The notes under the pieces were generated by a model. That model searched no databases, was not told the DNA's origin, and saw nothing but the letters and a program-made list of their open reading frames with translations. A DNA stretch of 11,651 nt from Deltaproteobacteria bacterium (GTDB lineage: Bacteria; Myxococcota_A; UBA9160; PR03): the NCBI GenBank assembly GCA_018262315.1, contig JAGSPS010000152.1:1-11651 (forward strand), given 5' to 3'. A program made the translations under genes and the position numbers. This document shows positions 1-8,251 of the stretch, piece after piece; positions within the stretch are counted from its first letter, which is position 1, and every line of letters starts with the position of its first letter.

Positions 1-1348
<1,348 letters not shown>

Positions 1349-1726
1349 CGGTGCCGGGCGTCAAGTTATTCGCTCGTCAAGTTTTGGGTGGCGGCGGGCG
1401 GCGCTAGCAGCCTGACTCACTCGAGACGGGTCCGTTGAGCTCGGGGCCGATGCGCGCCCCGCCGTACCTGCTCTCGATCGTTGCTGCGAGGCGCGCGGGC
1501 GGTGGACTCGTCCGAAACGTCCTCGGCGGATGGAGGCCAGCGGCTTCGCGACGTGAGTTGGCAGGCCGCCTGCGGATTGTTTCGGCCGAGTCCCCCGCCC
1601 GCGCTCGGCTTTCCGTCTTTCGTTCATGAACGGAAGTCCTAGAGCGAATGGCGAGTAGCGGGGCGGGGCGTTCGGCCAGACGGAGACATGTGAGCCATCT
1701 CGGTCATTCCAGGGAAGCGATCGCAG
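1349..1726. other. Convergent intergenic spacer containing repeat copy A
   Basis: 378 bp between the stop of the helicase and the stop of the opposing glycosyltransferase gene. I find no credible gene and no clear intrinsic terminator with a T-tract. Right after the helicase a 9-bp word CGTCAAGTT occurs twice, 16 bp apart (1359-1367 and 1375-1383). From 1443 to 1680 the spacer is filled by a repeat that recurs near 7.9 kb. Short open frames here, on both strands, are translations of that repeat. Confidence 0.8.
1443..1680. repeat. Intergenic repeat element, copy A (left arm and core only)
   Basis: This stretch matches 7869-8107 (copy B) in the same orientation, at roughly 90% identity by hand alignment, with only one or two single-base gaps. 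Exact runs include 39 nt (1490-1528 = 7917-7955) and 51 nt (1555-1605 = 7981-8031). The core word TTCATGAA is at 1623-1630. In copy B the sequence continues after the core into a right arm complementary to the left arm. In copy A the match stops at about 1680, so the right arm is missing. No coding function is likely. It could be a MITE-like, REP-like or structured-RNA repeat; I cannot tell which from sequence alone. Confidence 0.85.
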
Positions 1727-3349
1727 CTACTCGCGCCGGTGTTCCCAGACTACATACGCCGCCCATGGCGTGGCGCCGTCCCAGAGCGGGCGCTCGTTCC
1801 ACATCGCGCGCGCGGGCTTGCCCTCGAGGATCCGGACGCTTCGATCGGCCGCGAACGGCAACACCGCAGCGACGTCGTAGCCGCGCTCGAGGCGATCGCG
1901 CAGACCGCGCTTCAACGCGGGTGGCGTGCCCGGCCCTTCGAGCAGCGAGGTTTGCACGAAGACGCCGACCACGTAGCGCGGCGGCGCCGCGTCGAACTCG
2001 CCGAGCGCCTCGCTCTGCCGGGCTGCCACGGCCGGCAGCGCCATGGTGAGCGGGTACACATAGACGTAGCGGCTCGCGCTGCTGCGGCCCGCGTAGAAGA
2101 GCAGCTCCGGTTCGGAGCCGTAGATGAAGACGCGCTCCTCCGGCGCCGAGTGCGCGGCGATCCAGGCACCGAGCGCGGGCGCTTCCGGAAACGGATTCGA
2201 GCCGTAGATGCGATGCAGCCTGGCTTCGTGCCGCGCCGGCCCGAAATACCACCAGCTCGCCGCGACGCCGTGCGCGACGAGCGACAGCGCCGCGATCGGC
2301 GCGAACACGCGCGCGATCCCGTGCCCCCCGAACGCGATCCGGCCGATCGCATCGAGCCCCATGGCGGCCAGCAGCGCCAGCGGCGGCAGTGCGAGCGCGA
2401 AGGTGTGCTGGCGGAAATAGCCGCCCATCGCGATCGCGGGCAGCGACGCCGCGAACCAGGCCGCGACCCAGCCGAGTCGGCGCCGCGTGCCGGTTGGCGG
2501 GCGCGCAGCGCCGAGCAGCGCCAGCGGCGCTGCGAGCGCGGCCCCGTAGAGCGGCCCGAGCGGCCGCAGCGTCGGACCGAAGTGGGCGGCGAAATAGCGA
2601 GGATAGTCGGCGAGCCGGGTGTCGCCGGCGTAGGCGAGGTTGTTCCAGACGACCGCATCGAAGAACGCCTGTCCGGCTCCGTGCGCCGCGAGGTAGAGCG
2701 CGACCGGCGCCAACGCCGCCGCGACGCCGCAGGCTGCCGCAATTCCGTGTGCGAGCGGGCGGCCCGCAAGACAAGCCGCCGTCGCGATCTCGAACGCGAC
2801 GATCGGCGCCGTCACCGGCTTCAGCAGCAGCGCCATCCCGCCGAGCACGCCGACCGCCAGCGAGAACGCGAGCCGCCGCTGCGTCCCCGCGACGAGCGCA
2901 CACAGCGCGCCGAAGCTGATCGGCGCGAGCGCGACCTGCTCGGTGTTGACCGCATTGCCGAGCCAAGCCGGATCGGACGAGAGCAGCGCGCCCGCGAAGG
3001 CCGCGGCAACGCCCACCGCGGGCGAGAAGAGCCGCGCGCCGATCCAGACCAGCGCGCCGAGCGCCGCGATCGTCGCGAGCTGCGCACCCCAGCGCACGGC
3101 GGCCGGCGTCTCACCGCCTAGTTTCATTGTGACGGCGTAGAAGGCGAAGACGCCCGGCGGCTTCTGGTCGAAGGCGTCGCGGTAGGGCACGTCGCCGGCG
3201 AGCCAGCGCTGCGCGATGTATGCGTACTCGCCTTCGTCGCGTTCGAAGGGAAGATCCGCAACGGGAGCGCGCAGCGCGCAGGCGAGCACCGCGGCCGCGA
3301 TCCATCCCACGAATGCGAACCGCAGCTCCGGGCTCGACGACTGCTCCAC
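1727..3349 (-). CDS. GT39/ArnT-like polytopic membrane glycosyltransferase
   Basis: A 540-residue integral membrane protein of the GT-C type (PMT_2/ArnT-like), expected to transfer a sugar from a polyprenyl-phosphate donor to an acceptor on the outer face of the inner membrane. Acceptor and sugar cannot be deduced. After the first membrane segment (about residues 11-28) comes the acidic loop ERDEGEYAYIAQ (36-47), which holds the expected catalytic Asp/Glu, then DQKPPG (61-66), both characteristic of the family. About ten further Ala/Leu/Val-rich hydrophobic segments follow. The last ~150 residues (from about GSNPFPEAP) are more polar and look like a periplasmic domain. The start is GTG at 3349: it has GGAGGG five bases upstream (complement of 3355-3360), and sequence further upstream in the same frame is Arg-rich and not protein-like. 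It lies 47 bp after the C45-like gene on the same strand, so co-transcription is likely. Confidence 0.85.
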   Translation of the reverse strand: MEQSSSPELRFAFVGWIAAAVLACALRAPVADLPFERDEGEYAYIAQRWLAGDVPYRDAFDQKPPGVFAFYAVTMKLGGETPAAVRWGAQLATIAALGALVWIGARLFSPAVGVAAAFAGALLSSDPAWLGNAVNTEQVALAPISFGALCALVAGTQRRLAFSLAVGVLGGMALLLKPVTAPIVAFEIATAACLAGRPLAHGIAAACGVAAALAPVALYLAAHGAGQAFFDAVVWNNLAYAGDTRLADYPRYFAAHFGPTLRPLGPLYGAALAAPLALLGAARPPTGTRRRLGWVAAWFAASLPAIAMGGYFRQHTFALALPPLALLAAMGLDAIGRIAFGGHGIARVFAPIAALSLVAHGVAASWWYFGPARHEARLHRIYGSNPFPEAPALGAWIAAHSAPEERVFIYGSEPELLFYAGRSSASRYVYVYPLTMALPAVAARQSEALGEFDAAPPRYVVGVFVQTSLLEGPGTPPALKRGLRDRLERGYDVAAVLPFAADRSVRILEGKPARAMWNERPLWDGATPWAAYVVWEHRRE

Positions 3350-3396
3350 CTGGACCCTCCAAGAGGTTCCGCACCGATCGACGCACGGATGTGTCG

Positions 3397-4245
3397 TCAG
3401 CTCGCGGAGTCGAGCGTGAAGCGCGTGGAGCCGCTGCCGGCAACGTCGATCACGAGCGTCCGCGCCGTCGGATCGAGGCGGACGACGAGGCCCGCGCCGC
3501 CCGCTGGCGGTGCGTCTCGGCGCTGGCGCTTCTCGCCGTCGATCTCGAGCGCGGCGCTGGCGCCCGCGGCGTCGCGGAAAACGAGCAGCGCACGGCCGCC
3601 ACCGGGGCGGTGTTCGCACCAGTCGAGCGCTTTCTCGACGCGGTCGAGGCGCTCGATGCATTGCTCGAGCAGCAGCAGACCGGGTGCGGCGCAGCGCTCG
3701 TCGCGAGCGGGCGCGGCGAGCGGAATCGCAACGCCTGCGAGACCGCGGTCGTTCACGCCCGCGAGACCGCCGACGTGCGCAGGTCGCGCGAAGCTGAGGT
3801 TCGGGTAACCGCCGTCCGGTGTGCACTGGCGCACCACGAAACCGGTGAGCGGCCACGGCGAGGCGACGCGCAGCTCGAGCGCGGCGCCGGCTACCCCGCC
3901 CTCACAGTGCAACGCTTCGGGCGCGTCGGCGCCGAGTTCCGCGGCGAGCGCTTCGATGAAAGCAGCGGGCGCAACGCCGGCGCCGGCGGCGAGGCCGGCC
4001 ACCCGCTCGGCGAGATGCGGGAAGTGACGGGCGAGATCGCGCGCGAACGCGGCGCGCGCCGGCGAGTCGTCGCGGCGCAGCGCGCGCAGGCGGTTGCGCA
4101 GATCCATCGCTGCGGCGAAGCCGCGGGCGCGCGCGTCGGCGCGGATCTCGTCGCGACAGCCGCGGCCCTGGTCGAGTCCGAGGTCGCGCGGAGCCCCCGC
4201 GCAGCGCAGCAACGGCGTCGCGCGCTCGCGCCGAACTCGACCCAC
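3397..4245 (-). CDS. C45/IAT-like acyltransferase-hydrolase (divergent)
   Basis: A 282-residue protein resembling the peptidase C45 / acyl-CoA:6-aminopenicillanate acyltransferase group of Ntn-hydrolases, which cut or transfer amide-linked acyl groups after autoproteolysis at a Cys. Matching parts are the N-terminal GAPRDLGLDQGRGCRDEIRAD (from residue 17), an FPHLAERVAGLAAGAGV segment (75-91, like the family's helix before the nucleophile), VVRQCTPDGGYP (137-148) and GLAGVNDRGLAGVAI (160-174). The usual CTS/CTA nucleophile motif is not clear: Cys114 in HCEGG is the best candidate. At 282 residues it is shorter than most members as I recall them. The start is GTG 4245, chosen because GAGGGG lies eight bases upstream (complement of 4254-4259) and the family-like N-terminus begins at once. 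It begins inside the end of larE in a different frame. The substrate is unknown, and it may be inactive. Confidence 0.65.
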   Translation of the reverse strand: MGRVRRERATPLLRCAGAPRDLGLDQGRGCRDEIRADARARGFAAAMDLRNRLRALRRDDSPARAAFARDLARHFPHLAERVAGLAAGAGVAPAAFIEALAAELGADAPEALHCEGGVAGAALELRVASPWPLTGFVVRQCTPDGGYPNLSFARPAHVGGLAGVNDRGLAGVAIPLAAPARDERCAAPGLLLLEQCIERLDRVEKALDWCEHRPGGGRALLVFRDAAGASAALEIDGEKRQRRDAPPAGGAGLVVRLDPTARTLVIDVAGSGSTRFTLDSAS

Positions 4246-5066
4246 TCGACGAGCCCCTCGTTGAGTGCGCCGGTGCGGTAGCCCTCGAGGTCGAGCGAGA
4301 CGTACCGGAAGCCGAGCGGCTTGATCGCGGCGACCAGCGCACGCGCCATCTGCGGCTCGAGCGCGCGAGCGAGTTCGCTCGGGTCGATCTCGATGCGCGC
4401 CAGCTCGCCATGGTGACGCAGGCGCAGCTGCCGGAAGCCGAGCGCGCGCAGGCGTTCTTCCCCCTGCTCGACCTGCCGCAGTCGCTCGGCCGTCACCTCG
4501 GTGCCGTACGGAAGTCGCGAGGAGAGACAGGCGGAAGCCGGCAGATCGGCCGTCGGCAGTCCCGCGGCGCGTGACAGCGCGCGGATCTCGGCTTTCGAGA
4601 GCGCGACGTCGAGGAACGGCGAGAGCACGCCGCGTTCGGCCGCGGCGCGATGGCCCGGGCGGAAGTCGCCCGTGTCGTCGGTGTTGATCCCGTAGGCGAC
4701 GGCGCGGAAGCCGAGCTGGTCGCGCAGCTTGCCGAGCACCTCGAAGAGTTCCGACTTGCAGTGGTAACAGCGGTCCGGGTTGTTCGCGCGGTAGGCGTCG
4801 CTCTGCATTTCGTGCGTCTCGACGAAGCGGTGCGCGATCGAGAAGCGCGCGACGACCTCCTCTGCCATGCGCCGGTGGTGCTCGGGATAGGAAGCCGACA
4901 CGGCGGTCACCGCGAGCGCGTCGGCGCCGAGCGCCTGGCTCGCGGCGTGGGCGAGGTAGCTGGAGTCGACGCCGCCCGAGAACGCCACCAGCACACGACC
5001 GGCGCTGCGCAGTCGCTCGCGCAGCGCGGCGTCCTTGGCAGCGAGATCAGCAGGAATGCCGGGCAC
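3891..5066 (-). CDS. larE: LarE-type ATP-dependent sacrificial sulfur transferase, with run-on C-terminus
   Basis: LarE adenylates a pyridinium carboxylate made by LarB and inserts sulfur on the way to the nickel-pincer cofactor of lactate racemase-like enzymes; it acts in the cytoplasm. From the GTG at 5066 the PP-loop SGGVDS is at residues 30-35, DRCYHCKSELF at 98-108, NTDDTGDFRPGHRAAAE at 128-144 and ACLSSRLPYG at 179-188. These are typical LarE signatures. Cysteines 100, 103 and 180 form a CxxC plus C set. The recognisable domain ends at about GYRTGALNEGLV, close to nt 4250, giving the family's usual size of about 270 residues. The frame then stays open another ~115 residues, rich in Arg, Ala, Ser and Pro, to the stop at 3891, overlapping the C45-like gene. 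That tail looks like off-frame translation, not a domain. The start is uncertain (TTG 5129 is also in frame, with no better ribosome site). larA, larB and larC are not in this window. Confidence 0.85.
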   Translation of the reverse strand: MPGIPADLAAKDAALRERLRSAGRVLVAFSGGVDSSYLAHAASQALGADALAVTAVSASYPEHHRRMAEEVVARFSIAHRFVETHEMQSDAYRANNPDRCYHCKSELFEVLGKLRDQLGFRAVAYGINTDDTGDFRPGHRAAAERGVLSPFLDVALSKAEIRALSRAAGLPTADLPASACLSSRLPYGTEVTAERLRQVEQGEERLRALGFRQLRLRHHGELARIEIDPSELARALEPQMARALVAAIKPLGFRYVSLDLEGYRTGALNEGLVEWVEFGASARRRCCAARGLRATSDSTRAAAVATRSAPTRAPAASPQRWICATACARCAATTRRRAPRSRAISPVTSRISPSGWPASPPAPALRPLLSSKRSPRNSAPTRPKRCTVRAG

Positions 5067-5161
5067 GAAAGCGAGGGTAAGAGTGCCCTCGGAACCGGTC
5101 AACCAAGCGCTGCCCGAGCCGCGATCCAACCGGTATGATGCGTAACCAGGGGGGCATCGAG
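5067..5161. promoter_or_regulatory. Divergent larE-ddl spacer, presumed promoter region for both
   Basis: These 95 bp separate the start codons of larE (leftward) and ddl (rightward), so promoters for both must lie here or inside the neighbouring coding sequence. A TATGAT word at 5134-5139 could be a -10 box for ddl, but the base composition 17 bp upstream is a poor -35 match, so I do not call a defined promoter. No operator-like palindrome stands out. Confidence 0.4.
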
Positions 5162-6253
5162 ATGGCGAAGCTTCGCGTTGGACTCGTGTACGGCGGTCGC
5201 TCGGTCGAGCACGAGGTTTCGATCGCCTCGGCGACGTCGATCCTGCGCAACCTCGATCCCTCGCGCTACGAGGTGTGGCTGGTCGCGATCGATCACGACG
5301 GCGCCTGGCGCGTCGGCGCCCCGGGCACGTCGCTCGAAGGGGCGATGCAGCGCGGCGCCGCGGTGGTGCTGCCGCCGACGCCCGCCGCGAACGCGCTGCG
5401 TCGCGTCGCCGGTGGCGATGCCGTTGCGGTCGACGTGCTCTTCCCGATCGTCCACGGCCACGGCGGCGAGGACGGCTCGCTGCAGGGCCTGCTCGAGTTG
5501 GCCGGCCTGCCGTACGTCGGTTCGGGCGTCGCGGGCTCCGCGATCCAGATGGACAAGGAGATCGCGAAGCGCTTGCTCAGCTTCGCAGGGCTTCCGGTGA
5601 CACCCTGGCGTGTGCTTCACTCGCACGAACTGGCGCGCGATCCGAAGGGCGTCGCGACCCGCGTCGCCGGCGAGCTGGGGCTTCCGGTCTTCGTGAAGCC
5701 CGCGAACTCGGGTTCGTCGGTCGGCATCCAGAAGGTGACGAAGCTGCAGTCGCTGCCGCGCGCGCTGGCGGAAGCGAGTCGCTACGACACCAAGCTGCTG
5801 GTCGAGACCGCGCTCGACGCGCGCGAGATCGAGGTTGCGGTGCTCGGCAACGAGGACCCCGAGGCGTCGCTGCCCGGCGAGATCCGCACGCGTCGCGACT
5901 TCTACGACTACGAGGCGAAGTACGTCGACGAGAGCACCGAGCTGCTCGTGCCCGCCCCGCTCTCCGAGAGCGAGAGCGACGCCGTGCGCGACTCCGCAAT
6001 CCGCGCCTACCGCGTGCTCGAAGGCGCCGGCCTCGGGCGCGTCGACTTCCTGATGGAGCGCGCGACGGGCACGTTCTACGTGAACGAGTTGAACAGCCTG
6101 CCCGGCTTCACCGAGGTGTCGATGTACCCGCGCCTCTGGGAAGCGACCGGCCTCCCCTATCCGCAGCTGCTCGATCGGCTGATCGAACTGGCGATCGATC
6201 GCCACCGCAGGCGCGCGGCGCTCGAGACGACCTTCCGCAAGTTGGGACGCTGA
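5162..6253 (+). CDS. ddl: D-alanine--D-alanine ligase, DdlA-like
   Basis: An ATP-grasp ligase that joins two D-alanines in the cytoplasm to give the dipeptide that MurF adds to the peptidoglycan precursor. The 363-residue length fits the DdlA branch. Visible motifs are the N-terminal GGRSVEHEVS (11-20), HGHGGEDGSLQG (98-109), KPANSGSSVG (179-188, ATP-binding loop), the omega-loop FYDYEAKY (247-254), RVDF, and NELNSLPGF (308-316) with the metal-binding Glu/Asn, then SMYPRLWEATGL as in E. coli DdlA. The Tyr-containing omega-loop is the D-Ala-D-Ala type, not the VanA-like D-lactate type. The start is ATG 5162, with AGGGGGG seven bases upstream (5148-5154) and the GxVYGG strand right after; an ATG at 5135 is also in frame but has no such site. 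It is divergent from larE and converges after 31 bp on the sulfatase-like gene. Confidence 0.96.
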   Translation: MAKLRVGLVYGGRSVEHEVSIASATSILRNLDPSRYEVWLVAIDHDGAWRVGAPGTSLEGAMQRGAAVVLPPTPAANALRRVAGGDAVAVDVLFPIVHGHGGEDGSLQGLLELAGLPYVGSGVAGSAIQMDKEIAKRLLSFAGLPVTPWRVLHSHELARDPKGVATRVAGELGLPVFVKPANSGSSVGIQKVTKLQSLPRALAEASRYDTKLLVETALDAREIEVAVLGNEDPEASLPGEIRTRRDFYDYEAKYVDESTELLVPAPLSESESDAVRDSAIRAYRVLEGAGLGRVDFLMERATGTFYVNELNSLPGFTEVSMYPRLWEATGLPYPQLLDRLIELAIDRHRRRAALETTFRKLGR

Positions 6254-6284
6254 AGCGCAGAGCCCGCCGGCTTCGGGTACCCGC

Positions 6285-7700
6285 TCACTTGATCTCGTAG
6301 CCGAGTGCGCGGAGCTGGTTCAGTTCCATCTCGTCGAGATGGACTTCTCGGGGTTTGCCCCAGCTGGCAGGGGGCAGGTTGAGGTAGCCGTCCAGCGACT
6401 GGGCGAGTTCCAGCGGAAGCGTCCGTGTTCCGCCGTTCTTCGGCAACGCCAGATTCTTCGCCTCCCAGGGATCCTGGGTGTGGTCGTAGTATTCGACGTC
6501 CTGTTCCTTGCCCGGCGCGAGCTGTCGCGTTGCGCGGTAGGGCCCCTGCGTCACGGCGATGAGTCGGTCCGGGTCGACATTCGGGCGAGCCCAGGAGCGG
6601 TCGATCTCCGCGAACGCCGGGCGGTCGAACGCGACCCTCTCGCCGCGAGCGGCGGCCTCGATCAGCGGAAGCAGCGAGCGGCCGTCGGCATCCGCGAGCG
6701 CCGGCAGACCGAACAGGTCGAGGATCGTCGGCCAGATGTCCACGTTCGCCACCGTCTGCGGCACGACGATCCCGGGCGACAGCTCGAACGGCAGCGAGAG
6801 GATCAGCGGAACCTCGGCGACCTCGCGGTACAGCGTCCGGGCGTGACCCTCGAGCCCGTGCTCGCGGAAGCCTTCGCCGTGGTCCGCGGACACGATGATG
6901 ACCGTCTTGCGCTGCAAGTCGCGGTCCTGCAATTCGTGCAGCACGGCCCCAACGTTGCGGTCCACCCAGTGGATGGCGTTGTCGTACACGTCCGCGTAGC
7001 TGGTCCCGAACTTGCCCGAGACCTCGTCGTACGCGTACTGATGGACGTCCATGTAATGGAGGTAGAGGAAGAAGCGCTTGTGCCCGTAGGCCGCCAGGAA
7101 CTCGGCTGCGGCGCGCGTCAGGTCTTCGTCGGTGCCGACCAGCGCACCCGCCGACGCCGTGCGCTTCTGGAAGCCATTCGGTCCCGGAAGCGGCTTCGGC
7201 CGGATGTAGGTGTTGAAGCCCTGCTGAAAGCCGAAGTTCGGCGCCACCCATCCGTTTCGCCAGATCCCGACCGTGTAGAAGCCCGCCTGCTGGAAGAGCT
7301 CCGCGGGCATCGTGGCCTCCGGCGGGATCGAATGCATCCAGCGCGCGATGCCGGTGCGGCCCGGCCAGGTGCCGGTCCACATCGACGCCATCGACGCCTT
7401 GGTCCAGCTCGATTGGCTGACCGTGCGGGCGAAGCGGATCCCCGTGCTGGCGAGGTCGTCCATCACGGGACTCGTCTCGCGGGGGTCGCCGTAACAATGG
7501 AGGTGGTCGGCGCGCAGCGTGTCGATCACCACGAAGACGACGTTGGTGTCCTTGCGCTGCGCGAGCGCGCGGATGTCGCTGACGGACCCGTGCGGGCGAG
7601 TCGGCGTCCGCACCTCGACGTAGCTGACGAGCAGCACGACCAGCAGCAACCCGGCCAGGCTGAAGTAGGTCCAGGGCGAATCGAGCAGGCGCTTCAGCAC
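6285..7700 (-). CDS. Membrane-anchored sulfatase-superfamily hydrolase/transferase
   Basis: A 471-residue alkaline phosphatase/sulfatase-fold protein with one N-terminal membrane segment (about residues 11-28), so the catalytic domain should face the periplasm. Metal-site motifs are VVIDTLRADHL (57-67, first Asp 60), LHYMDVH (214-220), SADHGEGF (271-278, Asp273 and His274) and GHARTLY (285-291, His286). It ends with a LRALGYEI tail often seen in bacterial members. The classic sulfatase signature CxPSR or SxPSR, whose Cys or Ser becomes formylglycine, is absent. In its place is SSWTKASMASMWTG (97-110), which offers Thr100 as nucleophile. A non-sulfatase activity, such as a phosphodiesterase or phosphoryl-group transferase, is therefore as likely. 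The start is GTG 7700, just before the basic and hydrophobic anchor, with only a weak GGGGGCG upstream; the open frame continues further up into repeat B but is not protein-like there. Confidence 0.85.
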   Translation of the reverse strand: MLKRLLDSPWTYFSLAGLLLVVLLVSYVEVRTPTRPHGSVSDIRALAQRKDTNVVFVVIDTLRADHLHCYGDPRETSPVMDDLASTGIRFARTVSQSSWTKASMASMWTGTWPGRTGIARWMHSIPPEATMPAELFQQAGFYTVGIWRNGWVAPNFGFQQGFNTYIRPKPLPGPNGFQKRTASAGALVGTDEDLTRAAAEFLAAYGHKRFFLYLHYMDVHQYAYDEVSGKFGTSYADVYDNAIHWVDRNVGAVLHELQDRDLQRKTVIIVSADHGEGFREHGLEGHARTLYREVAEVPLILSLPFELSPGIVVPQTVANVDIWPTILDLFGLPALADADGRSLLPLIEAAARGERVAFDRPAFAEIDRSWARPNVDPDRLIAVTQGPYRATRQLAPGKEQDVEYYDHTQDPWEAKNLALPKNGGTRTLPLELAQSLDGYLNLPPASWGKPREVHLDEMELNQLRALGYEIK

Positions 7701-7868
7701 GATTGATTTCGCCCCCAGAAACTCGGCGCGAAGGGCCCGGCATCCTAGACGAGCCGCAACGGCGCGGCCACCAGCCGATGCGCCGCTTGGAGGATCGGAG
7801 GCCCGGCTGCCAAGATCGACACTCCGATGTGTCCAACGCCGCGCGTCACGAAACGCCGCCTGTAGCCT

Positions 7869-8205
7869 GGGGCCGACGCGTACCAGAGCCGTGCCTGCTC
7901 TCGATCGGTGCTGCGCGGCGCGCGGGCGGTGGACTCGTCCGAAACGTCCTCGGCGAACGGGCGCCGCGGCTTCGCAGCGAGAGTTGGCAGGCCGCCTGCG
8001 GATTGTTTCGGCCGAGTCCCCCGCCCGCGCTGGGCTTTCCGTCTTTCTTTCATGAACGGAAGTCCAAGAACGAATGGCAAGTAGCGGGGGCGGGGCGTTC
8101 GGCCAGAACAATCCGCAGGCGGCCTCGAAACTCCGACGCGAAGCTGCGACACATCGTCCGCCGAGGACGTTCTGGACGAACGTCACGCCCCCGCGCCTCA
8201 CGCGG
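7869..8205. repeat. Intergenic repeat element, copy B (long imperfect palindrome)
   Basis: 7869-8107 is the same sequence as copy A at 1443-1680. After the central TTCATGAA (8049-8056) the element folds back. The word AGGCCGCCTGCGGATTGTT at 7989-8007 is the exact reverse complement of 8107-8125 (19 bp). The outer parts continue to pair with few gaps: GTCC-GAAACGTCCTCGGCG on the left (from about 7938) against its complement at about 8158-8179, and CTTCGCG between them. The arms are each about 90 bp or more, roughly 80% complementary by hand. The transcript could form a long hairpin on either strand. It has no transposase, no coding potential I trust and no obvious target-site duplication. Confidence 0.8.
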
Positions 8206-8209
8206 CGCG

Positions 8210-8238
8210 TTGGCCCGAGTTTCCCCCGCGCGTATAAT
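8210..8238 (+). promoter_or_regulatory. Sigma-70-type promoter for the TPR lipoprotein operon
   Basis: A perfect TATAAT (8233-8238) stands out in very GC-rich surroundings. Exactly 17 bp upstream is TTGGCC (8210-8215), four of six matches to TTGACA. Transcription would start near 8245, giving a leader of about 27 nt before the ATG at 8272, with the ribosome site AGGGAGGA in between. The -35 box lies right at the outer edge of repeat copy B. Confidence 0.6.
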
Positions 8239-8251
8239 GCCGCGTTCCGTT

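Noticed and set aside
1359..1395. TCAAGTT words after the helicase, reminiscent of a sigma-28 -35 box
   Set aside because: No GCCGATA-like -10 at the right distance and no rightward gene follows.
1361..1629. Short open frames on both strands in repeat copy A, with look-alikes in copy B
   Set aside because: The shared peptide-like sequence comes from the non-coding repeat itself. Frames start and stop at different places in the two copies and substitutions ignore codon positions.
1739..3121. Long rightward open frame of about 460 codons opposite the glycosyltransferase gene
   Set aside because: Its product is Arg/Ala/Glu-rich with no domain, and it is the antisense shadow of a clear membrane protein.
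3220..4281. Rightward open frame opposite the C45-like and larE genes
   Set aside because: Antisense shadow in GC-rich DNA; no family resemblance, no ribosome site.
5134..5139. TATGAT as a -10 box for ddl
   Set aside because: No acceptable -35 at 16-18 bp, and the predicted start would leave almost no leader before the ribosome site.
6254..6286. Possible bidirectional terminator between ddl and the sulfatase-like gene
   Set aside because: Only 4-bp stems (CCCG with CGGG, or GAGC with GCTC) and no T-tract on either strand.
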